Made by a program: the position numbers and the translations under genes
Assembly: GCA_937967425.1 (NCBI GenBank)
Contig: CALBST010000290.1
Location: 1 to 7,166 of the forward strand
Reading direction: 5' to 3'
Length of the DNA stretch: 7,166 nt
DNA from: an uncultured Caulobacteraceae bacterium
GTDB lineage: Bacteria; Pseudomonadota; Alphaproteobacteria; Caulobacterales; TH1-2
Shown here: positions 1 through 5,869 of the stretch, in pieces
How the letters are laid out: every line of letters begins with the position of its first letter
Position numbering within the stretch: the stretch's first letter is position 1
The notes under the pieces: generated by a model
Databases searched by the model: none
The model's input: the letters and a program-made list of their open reading frames with translations, nothing else
What the model was told of the DNA's origin: nothing

Positions 1-471
1 ATTTCCAACTTGCCCTACAATGTCGGCACGCCGCTCCTGGTGAAGTGGCTCAAGGCAGGCGCCTGGCGCGGAGACATGACGCTCATGTTCCAGAAGGAGG
101 TCGCGCAACGCATCGTCGCCAAGCCCGGAAGTGATGCTTACGGCCGCCTCGCCGTATTGGCGCAGGCGCGCTGTGACGCGCGGCTTGAGTTTACTGTGCC
201 CGCGCGCGCCTTCACACCACCGCCGAAGATCGCCTCCGCCATCGTTACGCTGCGCGATCGCGCTGATCCCTACCCGCATCTCGATGCGCTTGAACGCGTC
301 ACCGCGGCCGCCTTTGGTCAACGGCGCAAGATGTTGCGCTCAGCGTTGCGCGCTCTGACGCCTGCGGCGGAGGCATTGCTGGAAGCCGCCAGCATACCGC
401 CAACGGCCCGTGCGGAAGAACTCGATCAGGCAGGCTTCCGCCGCCTCGCTGAAGCTTGGCGGCAGGCTTAG
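1..471 (+). CDS. rsmA: 16S rRNA (adenine(1518)-N(6)/adenine(1519)-N(6))-dimethyltransferase RsmA, C-terminal part (5' end outside window)
   Basis: RsmA (KsgA) uses S-adenosylmethionine to dimethylate two adjacent adenines in the 3'-terminal hairpin of 16S rRNA, a late step in 30S assembly in the cytoplasm. The reading frame is open from base 1, so about 156 residues are visible and the N-terminal SAM-binding half lies outside. The window opens in the catalytic motif [13 protein letters not shown] (NLPY at bases 7-18). The family signatures [19 protein letters not shown] and [13 protein letters not shown] follow, then the C-terminal helical domain with [12 protein letters not shown]. The order and spacing match E. 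coli KsgA throughout, and the protein ends normally at TAG 469-471. The TTG at base 10 is an internal Leu codon of NLPY, not a start. The gene converges on the M15 peptidase gene, and the two stop codons overlap. The only uncertainty is the missing 5' part. Confidence 0.97.
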   Translation: MSNLPYNVGTPLLVKWLKAGAWRGDMTLMFQKEVAQRIVAKPGSDAYGRLAVLAQARCDARLEFTVPARAFTPPPKIASAIVTLRDRADPYPHLDALERVTAAAFGQRRKMLRSALRALTPAAEALLEAASIPPTARAEELDQAGFRRLAEAWRQA

Positions 472-1076
472 CGTTCAGTCACACACGGAAACGTGGCGCC
501 GCGATGATCATGCCCCCAGCCGCGATAGCCGCGCGCATCGATATGAAAGCGCCGCGCCGAATAGATGCCAAGCCCGATGTTTGCGGCAGCGCCGGCGCTC
601 TCGTGGATCGGGCAGAGCAGCGCGATGAGATCAGCCCGGGTGATGCTTTCATCGACGGGGACAAGATCCAACGCGCGATAAGAACGATGCGCGCTGCGCG
701 TGGCGCCGCGAATGCAGGTGTTGAAGGCCTCGTCGCGGTACCCGGACATCACACGGACGTCGCCGATCGCAGGCTCCACATGGTCACGGATGAAGCGTAG
801 CGCGGGCACAATGTTGCGCCACTGCTCCTCGGGCGGCTGAACAAACGGCTCGCTGGCGCACTGCGGTCTGATCTGATCGACGAGCCACAATTCGTGTGCC
901 GGGATCACGTTCGCCACGCCCTCCTCAGCGAGCATGGCTTCAAAGCGTCCGAAAGCCTGATCGCGGAGAGGATTTGCGCTGCGCCATTCGCCAAAGATGC
1001 TCGCGCTTTGCGCTGGGACGTTCGCCGCGACCACCACAGCGAGCGCGAACAAGACATTGCGTAATGCGCCCGTCAT
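468..1076 (-). CDS. Secreted M15-family (D-Ala-D-Ala carboxypeptidase-like) peptidase
   Basis: This 202-residue protein is probably a zinc peptidase of the M15 (M15A-like) fold, acting on peptidoglycan peptides in the periplasm. Residues 1 to about 25 look like a signal peptide: Arg6, a hydrophobic core at 8-18, and a small-residue cleavage zone near 24-25. The catalytic region shows SGYRDEAFN (111-119), [11 protein letters not shown] (128-138) with H130 and D137 as likely zinc ligands, and [13 protein letters not shown] (176-188) with H178 as the likely third ligand. Four cysteines (73, 121, 155, 198) fit an exported, disulfide-bonded protein. An in-frame TGA at 1088-1086 prevents a longer N-terminus. 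A GGAG (1081-1078) sits only 1 nt before the ATG, an unusually tight spacing. The gene lies 63 bp after gmk on the same strand and may be its distal operon member. The stop (TAA, 470-468) overlaps that of rsmA. The exact substrate cannot be read from sequence. Confidence 0.8.
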   Translation of the reverse strand: MTGALRNVLFALAVVVAANVPAQSASIFGEWRSANPLRDQAFGRFEAMLAEEGVANVIPAHELWLVDQIRPQCASEPFVQPPEEQWRNIVPALRFIRDHVEPAIGDVRVMSGYRDEAFNTCIRGATRSAHRSYRALDLVPVDESITRADLIALLCPIHESAGAAANIGLGIYSARRFHIDARGYRGWGHDHRGATFPCVTER

Positions 1077-1139
1077 ACTCCGAGATCATCACCAACTCGC
1101 GGCAACAACATGGCGGTCTCGATCACCAGCGACTGACGC

Positions 1140-1778
1140 TCAAATTCCCTGCTTCAGCCGCTCCACATGCAGAGCCAGCCATTGTTGGCGATGCCGCTTT
1201 AGCCGCTCCGCCGCGAGGATTTGCTGAATTTGTTCGAGCGTCTGTTCAAGCAGCGCGTTGACCAGGACGTAATCGTACTCATTCCAGTGGGAAATCTCGT
1301 CAAGCGAGCGCGCCATACGGCGGTTGATGACTTCTTCGCTATCTTCCGCTCGCGCCCGCAGACGCCGCTCCAACTCCGCCATCGATGGCGGCAGGATGAA
1401 AATCCCCACAACATCTTCCGGCGCCGCCGCACGCAAAGCCCGCGCGCCCTGCCAATCGACGTCGAACAGAACATCGCGTCCTTGGATGAGCATCGCCTCG
1501 ACTGGCGCCCGCGGCGTTCCATAATGATTACCGAACACCATCGCGTGTTCGAGGAATTCGTTGCGGTCCGCCATTTCCTCGAAGACCTCGCGCGAGACGA
1601 ACTTGTATTCGCGGCCATCGATTTCATTGCCGCGCGGCGCCCGCGTTGTCGCCGAAACCGACATGGCAGTATTCTGATCATGCTGGATCAGTTTGCGCGC
1701 CAGCGTGGATTTGCCGGCGCCCGCAGGGCTCGACAGCACGAACATCAGGCCGCGCCGTGCGACGTGTTCATTCAACAT
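1140..1778 (-). CDS. gmk: Guanylate kinase
   Basis: Guanylate kinase transfers phosphate from ATP to GMP or dGMP, giving GDP/dGDP, an essential step in guanine nucleotide supply in the cytoplasm. The 212-residue length is normal. The P-loop is SSPAGAGKST (16-25). The GMP-binding segment follows, with SVSATTRAPR (40-49), GREYKF (55-60) and EFLEHAMVFGNHYGTP (74-89). DVDWQGA (106-112) is the Walker B-like strand, FILPPS (127-132) follows, and the Arg-rich lid runs from about 137 to 155 (ERRLRARAEDSEEVINRRM). The ATG start is supported by a strong AAGGAG at 1794-1789, 10 nt upstream and lying inside the end of yicC. The gene overlaps yicC by 11 nt in another frame, which suggests cotranscription and translational coupling. 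The yicC-gmk pair is a common alphaproteobacterial arrangement. Confidence 0.97.
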   Translation of the reverse strand: MLNEHVARRGLMFVLSSPAGAGKSTLARKLIQHDQNTAMSVSATTRAPRGNEIDGREYKFVSREVFEEMADRNEFLEHAMVFGNHYGTPRAPVEAMLIQGRDVLFDVDWQGARALRAAAPEDVVGIFILPPSMAELERRLRARAEDSEEVINRRMARSLDEISHWNEYDYVLVNALLEQTLEQIQQILAAERLKRHRQQWLALHVERLKQGI

Positions 1779-2652
1779 TGGCGGCCTGCTCCTTGATCTG
1801 ATCGACCACGGTTTTGAGATCGAGGCCGATGCGCGTCAGCTCCAGGTCCGAGGATTTCGAACATAGCGTGTTCGCCTCGCGGGTCAGCTCCTGACTCAAG
1901 AAGTCGAGCCTGCGGCCGGCCGGTTCAGGTTTCGTTATCAAGCTGCGAAGTTCAGCGGCGTGGGCGCTCAAGCGCTCCAATTCTTCCTGGACATCGGCGC
2001 GGGTCGCGGCGATTGCCGCCTCTTGGGCCAAGCGCTGTGGATCGAGCTTCAGGTCGGGGGCAAGCGATTCGAGCCGCTGGCGGATACGCTCAAGCGCTGC
2101 GGCGGGCGCGGCAGCGGCAGTAACCCGCGCGGCGGCAATGCCCGCATCGAGGCGATCGGCGGCTTCGCTAAAGATCGCGGCAAGCGCCCGGCCCTCCGCT
2201 TGGCGCGCTTGCGCCAAACCTTCAAGCGCTACGCTAAAACCGGCCACGAGAGCCCCTTCGAAAGCGGCGCGCTCTTCTTCGGTCTGCGCGGTCGCATCTT
2301 CGCTCTGGACGACGCCGCGTACGGCCAGAATGCCGTCCCAACGGGGCTTGGCGACGCGGCCCTTGAACGGCTCGCCCGCCGCGATGAGGCGTTCGGCCAA
2401 AGCAAGATCGATCTTGAGCGGCGGCGCCGCATCCGCATCGCGCGCAATCGAGAGCGAGGCTTGCACGGAGCCGCGCTTGAACTTGGCATTGGTCGCGGCG
2501 CGCACGGCGGGCTCGATGGCGTCGTAACCCGGCGGCGTGCGCAGCTTCAGATCGAGCCCGCGGCCGTTGACGCTCTTCAGCTCCCAGATCCAACGCTGCC
2601 CGGCGTGTTCGCCCTCAGCCCGCGCGAAACCTGTCATTCCGGAAATGGTCAT
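1768..2652 (-). CDS. yicC: YicC/YloC family endoribonuclease
   Basis: YicC-family proteins are reported as metal-dependent endoribonucleases; in E. coli YicC has been linked to small-RNA turnover. The cellular target in this lineage is unknown. The 294 residues match the usual length. The N-terminal YicC domain carries MTGFAR (6-11) and WELKSVNGRGLDLKLR (23-38). The conserved middle element DVQEELERLSAH spans 220-231. The C-terminal domain has GRRLDFLSQELTREANTL (246-263) and SKSSD (265-269), ending in the family tail with K280, EQ 288-289, N292 and final E294. The start at the first ATG leaves the short leader MTISG before MTGFAR, as usual. Only a weak purine stretch (AAGAG) precedes it, at close spacing. 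It is the first gene of a yicC-gmk-M15 run. It is cut off from mltG by an oppositely oriented small gene, so it probably has its own promoter in 2653-2745. Confidence 0.95.
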   Translation of the reverse strand: MTISGMTGFARAEGEHAGQRWIWELKSVNGRGLDLKLRTPPGYDAIEPAVRAATNAKFKRGSVQASLSIARDADAAPPLKIDLALAERLIAAGEPFKGRVAKPRWDGILAVRGVVQSEDATAQTEEERAAFEGALVAGFSVALEGLAQARQAEGRALAAIFSEAADRLDAGIAAARVTAAAAPAAALERIRQRLESLAPDLKLDPQRLAQEAAIAATRADVQEELERLSAHAAELRSLITKPEPAGRRLDFLSQELTREANTLCSKSSDLELTRIGLDLKTVVDQIKEQAANVE

Positions 2653-2745
2653 GGGCTCTTTTCGCGTATTTGTGCCAGGAGTGTCACGCGGGCTTTATGC
2701 GAGTCGGACAGAACGCGCTCAGGTTCAAGACGCGGAGCTGCCCAA
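2653..2745. promoter_or_regulatory. Divergent intergenic region between yicC and the small membrane gene, with dyad and GANTC site
   Basis: This 93-bp gap must hold the start signals for the + strand gene at 2746 and probably for yicC. It contains an imperfect 16-bp dyad at 2672-2687 (GTGCCAGGAGTGTCAC: arms GTGnCA and TGnCAC around a 4-bp centre). There is also a GAGTC at 2701-2705, matching GANTC, the CcrM methylation motif of alphaproteobacteria. A weak + strand promoter can be drawn with -35 TTGTGC (2670-2675), an 18-bp spacer and -10 TTTATG (2694-2699). The dyad would then fill most of the spacer, as an operator would. No convincing - strand promoter was recognised. The dyad itself is seen; its role is inference. 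Confidence 0.35.
2734..2737 (+). promoter_or_regulatory. Ribosome binding site of the small membrane gene
   Basis: GGAG lies 8 nt before the ATG at 2746. It matters because the + strand frame is open far upstream through the antisense of yicC, so the start cannot be set by an upstream stop. This site picks the ATG at 2746 over the next in-frame ATG at 2770, which has no such motif. Confidence 0.7.
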
Positions 2746-3057
2746 ATGACGCTCGCGACAGCAACTGAAATGACCCGCCCGCGGCGGGTGCGCTTGAAGC
2801 AGACGGGCCGTTTGGCGCTGAGCGTCGATGCGGCCTTGATGACGGCCAGCCTGCTAGTCTGCGCGCTGCTCTTTGCCCAGGGAGGGCTCGAAGTCTCTCT
2901 ATTCGCGGCGATTGGCGCGTGTTGGGGCGCGCGGCAGGCGCCACGGGGGGCGCGATTTGCGCACGCCTATTCCGGGGGGTTCGCCGGCCTGTTCGTCGGC
3001 GCCTTGTTCGCAGCCTTTTTCCACGACGCCTTGGTCGCGGCGCTACAGCTTCTCTAG
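2746..3057 (+). CDS. Small hypothetical membrane protein (103 aa)
   Basis: I do not recognise a named family. The 103-residue product has a basic N-terminus (residues 11-22: RPRRVRLKQTGR) and then a hydrophobic segment at about 29-45 (AALMTASLLVCALLF). A second, amphipathic or weakly hydrophobic stretch spans 48-60. A Gly/Ala/Phe-rich membrane segment at about 77-97 (GGFAGLFVGALFAAFF) ends in a short hydrophobic tail. The basic stretches at 11-22 and 63-70 suggest, by the positive-inside rule, a hairpin with cytoplasmic N-terminus and central loop, but topology is uncertain. The small-residue spacing in the last segment would allow tight helix packing. A good ribosome binding site 8 nt before the start and an intrinsic terminator 38 nt after the stop argue that it is a real, independently transcribed gene. 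It is divergent from yicC and convergent with mltG. Function is unknown. Confidence 0.72.
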   Translation: MTLATATEMTRPRRVRLKQTGRLALSVDAALMTASLLVCALLFAQGGLEVSLFAAIGACWGARQAPRGARFAHAYSGGFAGLFVGALFAAFFHDALVAALQLL

Positions 3058-3095
3058 TCCAAGCCCCGGCCGGAACACGTTTCCCGCCCAACTCT

Positions 3096-3121
3096 ACGCC
3101 TCCCTCACGGGAGGCGTTTTT
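3096..3121 (+). terminator. Intrinsic terminator of the small membrane gene
   Basis: A perfect 9-bp stem (ACGCCTCCC, 3096-3104; GGGAGGCGT, 3109-3117) with the 4-nt loop TCAC is followed directly by a T-run (3117-3121). It lies 38 nt after the stop at 3057. The T-run is on the + strand side, so it mainly serves the small gene. On the - strand the stem lies 17 nt after the mltG stop but is not followed by a U-run, so any effect on mltG transcripts would be weaker. Confidence 0.9.
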
Positions 3122-3134
3122 GTATAGGTTGAAA

Positions 3135-4199
3135 TCAACGCCCGGCGCGTTCGGCGGCCAGACGCTGCGCTTCGATCTCGCGCCAGCGCGCGACGTTGGC
3201 ATTGTGCTCCGCCAGCGTCGAAGCAAAGATGTGCCCGCCAGTGCCATCGGCGACGAAGAAGAGCGCATTCGTCTCAGCCGGGTTCGCTGTCGCTTCGAGC
3301 GCGGCGCGGCCAGGATTGGCGATCGGCGTCGGCGGCAAGCCATCGATGCGATAGGTGTTATAGCCCGTGTTCAGTTCGATCTCGCTTTGACGGATCGTGC
3401 GCCGGTTTCCCTGCGCGTCGACCAAACGCCCATCGCGGCAACGTTCGGGGTGACGCAGGCAGACGCCGTAGATGATCGTCGGATCGGTTTCGAGCCGCAT
3501 CGGCCGGCGCAGGCGATTGATGAAAACGGCGGCCACGAGCGGACGCTCGGAGGCGATGCCGGTTTCGCGTTCAACGATCGACGCCAAATTCACCAGGTCT
3601 TCCGGCGTTTGCAGCGGAAGGTTCGGCTGACGCGAAGCCCAGATTTCTGCGACCGCTTCATCGCGCGCATCGCGCATCTGCTGCAGCAATGCCGCGCGCG
3701 TCATGCCTCGAGCGACGTGATATGTGTCCGGCAGGATTGATCCTTCCGGCGGCGTCTCGGGCAAATCGCCGGTGAGAACGTCGCTTTCCGCGATAATGCG
3801 CATCGCCGCCGCTATGGTGATGCCCTCCGGGAACGTGATGGCGTGCTGGAGCGCATCGCCGTTCGTCATCAGCTCAACGATCTGGCGAGTCGAAGCATTG
3901 GCCGGGATTTCGTACTCACCCGCCTGAAGCGATGCGCCGCCTTCCAGGCGGGTCGCGATGCGGAAGAGAAACGCGTCGCTGATGAAACCTTCTGCTTCGA
4001 GCTTATCGGCGATACTCGCGCCGGAAGCGCCGCGTTCGACAATAAACGCGCGCGGCTCGGAGAACGGGCCCGGACGTGAGATGGCGCTGGTGAAATAGAA
4101 GAATACGAACAGCGCTGCCGCCGCGCCGAGCACCGCAATCCAGAACAAGAAAGAGAAAAATCCGCCGCCGCTTGAACGGCGCGCCGCTGCTCTGGCCAT
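3135..4199 (-). CDS. mltG: Endolytic transglycosylase MltG
   Basis: MltG is an inner-membrane endolytic murein transglycosylase that cleaves nascent glycan strands and so helps set their length. With the ATG start it has 354 residues. A basic N-terminus is followed by one membrane helix at about 14-37, a LysM-like region (about 50-120) and the YceG catalytic domain. The catalytic Glu is probably E210 in LASIVERETG (205-214). LETDPTIIYG (236-245), NTYRIDGLPPTPIANPGRAA (281-300) and FFVADGTGGHIFASTLAEHN (315-334) are strongly conserved. A TTG codon at 4202-4200 could start one codon earlier. I prefer ATG 4199-4197, which overlaps the fabF stop by one base (TGATG) and suggests translational coupling. 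Compared with E. coli, the loop after IIYG is longer and carries two cysteines (about 247 and 254). It is the last gene of the fab-mltG run. Confidence 0.96.
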   Translation of the reverse strand: MARAAARRSSGGGFFSFLFWIAVLGAAAALFVFFYFTSAISRPGPFSEPRAFIVERGASGASIADKLEAEGFISDAFLFRIATRLEGGASLQAGEYEIPANASTRQIVELMTNGDALQHAITFPEGITIAAAMRIIAESDVLTGDLPETPPEGSILPDTYHVARGMTRAALLQQMRDARDEAVAEIWASRQPNLPLQTPEDLVNLASIVERETGIASERPLVAAVFINRLRRPMRLETDPTIIYGVCLRHPERCRDGRLVDAQGNRRTIRQSEIELNTGYNTYRIDGLPPTPIANPGRAALEATANPAETNALFFVADGTGGHIFASTLAEHNANVARWREIEAQRLAAERAGR

Positions 4200-5479
4200 C
4201 AATCCACCGCTGTCAGGATCACGGCGGCGTTCGTGCCGCCGAACCCGAACGAATTCGACATCGCCGCCTTCACCGGCCGTTTCTTGGCGGTGTTGGGCGT
4301 CAAATCTATGGCCGTTTCAATCGACGGATTTTCCAGGTTCAATGTCGGCGGAATGACGCCGTCGCGGATCGCGAGCGCGCAGAAAATCGCCTCCACCGCG
4401 CCAGCAGCGCCGAGCAAATGGCCGATCGCAGATTTGGTGGACGAGACAGAAAGGTTCGCAGCGGCATTGCCAAACAGGCGTTCAATCGCCTTCAGCTCGA
4501 TTTCATCACCCAGCGGCGTCGAGGTGCCGTGCGTGTTGAGATAATCAATGTCAGCTGGCGTCATGCCAGCGTTCTTCAACGCCGCCGACATCGCCCGGAA
4601 ACCGCCATCGCCATCCTCGGCTGGCGCCGTGATGTGATAGGCATCGCCCGAGAGGCCGTAGCCTTTCACTTCGGCGTAGATATTCGCGCCACGCGCCTTG
4701 GCGTGCTCGTACTCTTCGAGAATGACGCAGCCTGCGCCCTCGCCCATAACGAAGCCGTCGCGATCCTTATCATAGGGACGCGAGGCTTTCTCCGGCGTTT
4801 CATTGTAGCCGGTCGACATCGCGCGGAGCGCGCAGAAACCCGCCATGGCCAAGCGGCTGACCGTCGCCTCAGCGCCACCCGCGAGCATGACGTCGGCGTC
4901 GCCGTACTGGATCAGACGCGACGCATCGCCAATCGCATGGGCGCCCGTGGCGCACGCCGTCACGACCGCATGGTTGGGGCCGCGAAAACCATGCCGGATC
5001 GAGACTTGCCCTGAAGCCAGATTGATCAGCGCGCTCGGAATGAAGAAAGGCGAGATCTTCCGCGGCCCATCCTTCTCAAGCTGGATCGCGGTATTGCCGA
5101 TCGCTTCGATGCCGCCAATGCCGGAGCCGATGAGAACACCGGTGCGGTTCTTGTCCTCGTCGGACTCTGGCCGCCAGCCGCTATCTTTCACGGCCTCGTC
5201 GGAGGCCGCGATCGCGTAGAGGATGAAATCTTCGATGCGCCGGCGGTCTTTGGCCGACATCACTTTGTCCGGATCGAACGCGTGCTCGTCGCCCGCGCCG
5301 CCGCCACGGCCATCGACACGGGGAACGATACAAGCGATCTGACACGGAAGGTCATCGACCCTCACATGCTCGACCTTGTTCGCGCCGGACTTCGCCGCGA
5401 TCAGGCGCTCCCACGTCGCTGGCGCATTTGCGGCCAGCGGCGTGACGAGCCCAATGCCTGTGATGACGACGCGCCTCAT
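4199..5479 (-). CDS. fabF: Beta-ketoacyl-ACP synthase II
   Basis: FabF condenses malonyl-ACP with acyl-ACP, releasing CO2, to elongate fatty acids by two carbons. It is also the enzyme tied to making cis-vaccenate-type unsaturated chains. The 426 residues form a complete thiolase fold. The catalytic Cys is C176 in VVTACATGAHAIGDA (172-186). The catalytic histidines are H317 in NTHGTSTPLGD (315-325) and H354 in SSTKSAIGHLLGAAG (346-360), with the conserved Lys K349. The C-terminal glycine-rich loop SFGFGGTNAA (410-419) includes the usual gating phenylalanines. The protein is about 13 residues longer than E. coli FabF, mainly in a Gly-rich loop around 55-72. The start gives the normal MRRVVITGIG N-terminus 18 nt after the acpP stop; no clear ribosome binding site is visible. 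It overlaps mltG by one base. Confidence 0.98.
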   Translation of the reverse strand: MRRVVITGIGLVTPLAANAPATWERLIAAKSGANKVEHVRVDDLPCQIACIVPRVDGRGGGAGDEHAFDPDKVMSAKDRRRIEDFILYAIAASDEAVKDSGWRPESDEDKNRTGVLIGSGIGGIEAIGNTAIQLEKDGPRKISPFFIPSALINLASGQVSIRHGFRGPNHAVVTACATGAHAIGDASRLIQYGDADVMLAGGAEATVSRLAMAGFCALRAMSTGYNETPEKASRPYDKDRDGFVMGEGAGCVILEEYEHAKARGANIYAEVKGYGLSGDAYHITAPAEDGDGGFRAMSAALKNAGMTPADIDYLNTHGTSTPLGDEIELKAIERLFGNAAANLSVSSTKSAIGHLLGAAGAVEAIFCALAIRDGVIPPTLNLENPSIETAIDLTPNTAKKRPVKAAMSNSFGFGGTNAAVILTAVD

Positions 5480-5497
5480 CGGCGGTGCGCCAGGGCC

Positions 5498-5734
5498 TTA
5501 GCCCTGCTTCTCCGAGATGAACTTCACGGCGTCGCCGACGGTCTGAATGTGTTCCGCCGCGTCGTCCGGAATTTCGATGCCGAACTCTTCTTCGAACGCC
5601 ATGACCAGCTCGACGTTGTCCAAGCTGTCCGCGCCCAGATCATCGATGAAGGAAGCCTTTTCGGTCACCTTCTCCGGCGGGGCTTCGAGATGCTTGATCA
5701 CGATCGCCTTAACGCGCTCAAAAACTTCCGACAT
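5498..5734 (-). CDS. acpP: Acyl carrier protein
   Basis: AcpP is the small acidic carrier that holds growing acyl chains as thioesters on 4'-phosphopantetheine and shuttles them among Fab enzymes and acyltransferases. The 78 residues are the usual length, and the sequence [12 protein letters not shown] to FISEKQG is a typical ACP four-helix bundle. The attachment site is S37 in [19 protein letters not shown] (34-52), with the acidic recognition helix II just after it. The frame is open 15 codons further upstream to an ATG at 5779. The ATG at 5734 is preferred because it yields the canonical MSEV start and has GAGG (5743-5740) 5 nt upstream. It sits between fabG, 135 bp upstream, and fabF, 18 bp downstream. 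Confidence 0.98.
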   Translation of the reverse strand: MSEVFERVKAIVIKHLEAPPEKVTEKASFIDDLGADSLDNVELVMAFEEEFGIEIPDDAAEHIQTVGDAVKFISEKQG

Positions 5735-5739
5735 GCACG

Positions 5740-5743
5740 CCTC
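5740..5743 (-). promoter_or_regulatory. Ribosome binding site deciding the acpP start
   Basis: On the - strand GAGG precedes the ATG at 5734 by 5 nt. It supports this start over the in-frame ATG 45 nt upstream, which would add a 15-residue leader not typical of acyl carrier proteins. Confidence 0.7.
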
Positions 5744-5781
5744 GCCAGTGGTAAGAAAACTTGCTGAAAAATTGGTCACGT

Positions 5782-5805
5782 CCGCTCAAGGACGCTTGTG
5801 AGCGG
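5782..5805 (-). other. Hairpin in the acpP leader
   Basis: Inverted repeat with arms CCGCT and AGCGG, continued inward by CAAG pairing with CTTG around a 4-nt loop, with a 2-nt bulge. This gives about nine pairs within 24 bases. On the acpP strand it lies 48 nt before the start codon and is not directly followed by a U-run; a T5 tract comes only about 10 nt later. On the other strand it is followed by CCTTTT. It could be an acpP leader structure, an RNA processing site or chance. Function is inference. Confidence 0.4.
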
Positions 5806-5824
5806 CCTTTTGACCACACGCGGC

Positions 5825-5854
5825 CCCCGGCGCAAGCCTTTTTCACCGCCGGGG
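5825..5854 (-). other. GC-rich hairpin just after fabG
   Basis: A perfect 8-bp inverted repeat (CCCCGGCG, 5825-5832; CGCCGGGG, 5847-5854) encloses a 14-nt loop. On the - strand it begins 15 nt after the fabG stop. No U-run follows, so it is not a canonical intrinsic terminator. Such a stem can protect the 3' end of upstream mRNA or lower read-through, which would suit the much higher demand for AcpP than for FabG, but that role is inference. Confidence 0.45.
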
Positions 5855-5869
5855 ATGCAGGGCGGCCCG

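Noticed and set aside
1077..1139. Possible regulatory element between gmk and the M15 gene
   Set aside because: Only short repeated GATCA/CACCA words and a weak 5-bp inverted repeat were seen, not enough to support a site.
1960..2745. Long + strand open frame upstream of the small membrane gene, antisense to yicC
   Set aside because: It is an open shadow of the GC-rich yicC gene, has no family resemblance, and yicC itself is fully conserved. Only the part from the ATG at 2746 has a ribosome binding site and a plausible protein.
2653..2745. - strand promoter for yicC based on CTTGAAC (-35-like)
   Set aside because: The nearest AT-rich hexamer, CATAAA, is about 23 bases away, too far for a normal spacer, so no promoter is claimed on that strand.
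2684..3343. - strand open frame of about 219 codons covering the small membrane gene and the mltG 3' end
   Set aside because: The translation is Arg/Pro/Ser-rich, as expected of an off-frame read. It overlaps conserved mltG in another frame and crosses the terminator hairpin.
5255..5315. Gly-rich extra loop in FabF relative to E. coli
   Set aside because: Alphaproteobacterial FabF proteins commonly carry a longer loop here, and all catalytic residues are intact, so I treat it as ordinary lineage variation.
5735..5779. 15-residue N-terminal extension of AcpP from the ATG at 5779
   Set aside because: Acyl carrier proteins start at the MSEV position, and GAGG lies 5 nt before that ATG. The extension would be unusual for the family.
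5781..5815. Intrinsic terminator on the + strand from the 5782-5805 hairpin followed by CCTTTT
   Set aside because: No + strand gene precedes it, and the T-tract is short and starts with CC; the match is probably incidental.
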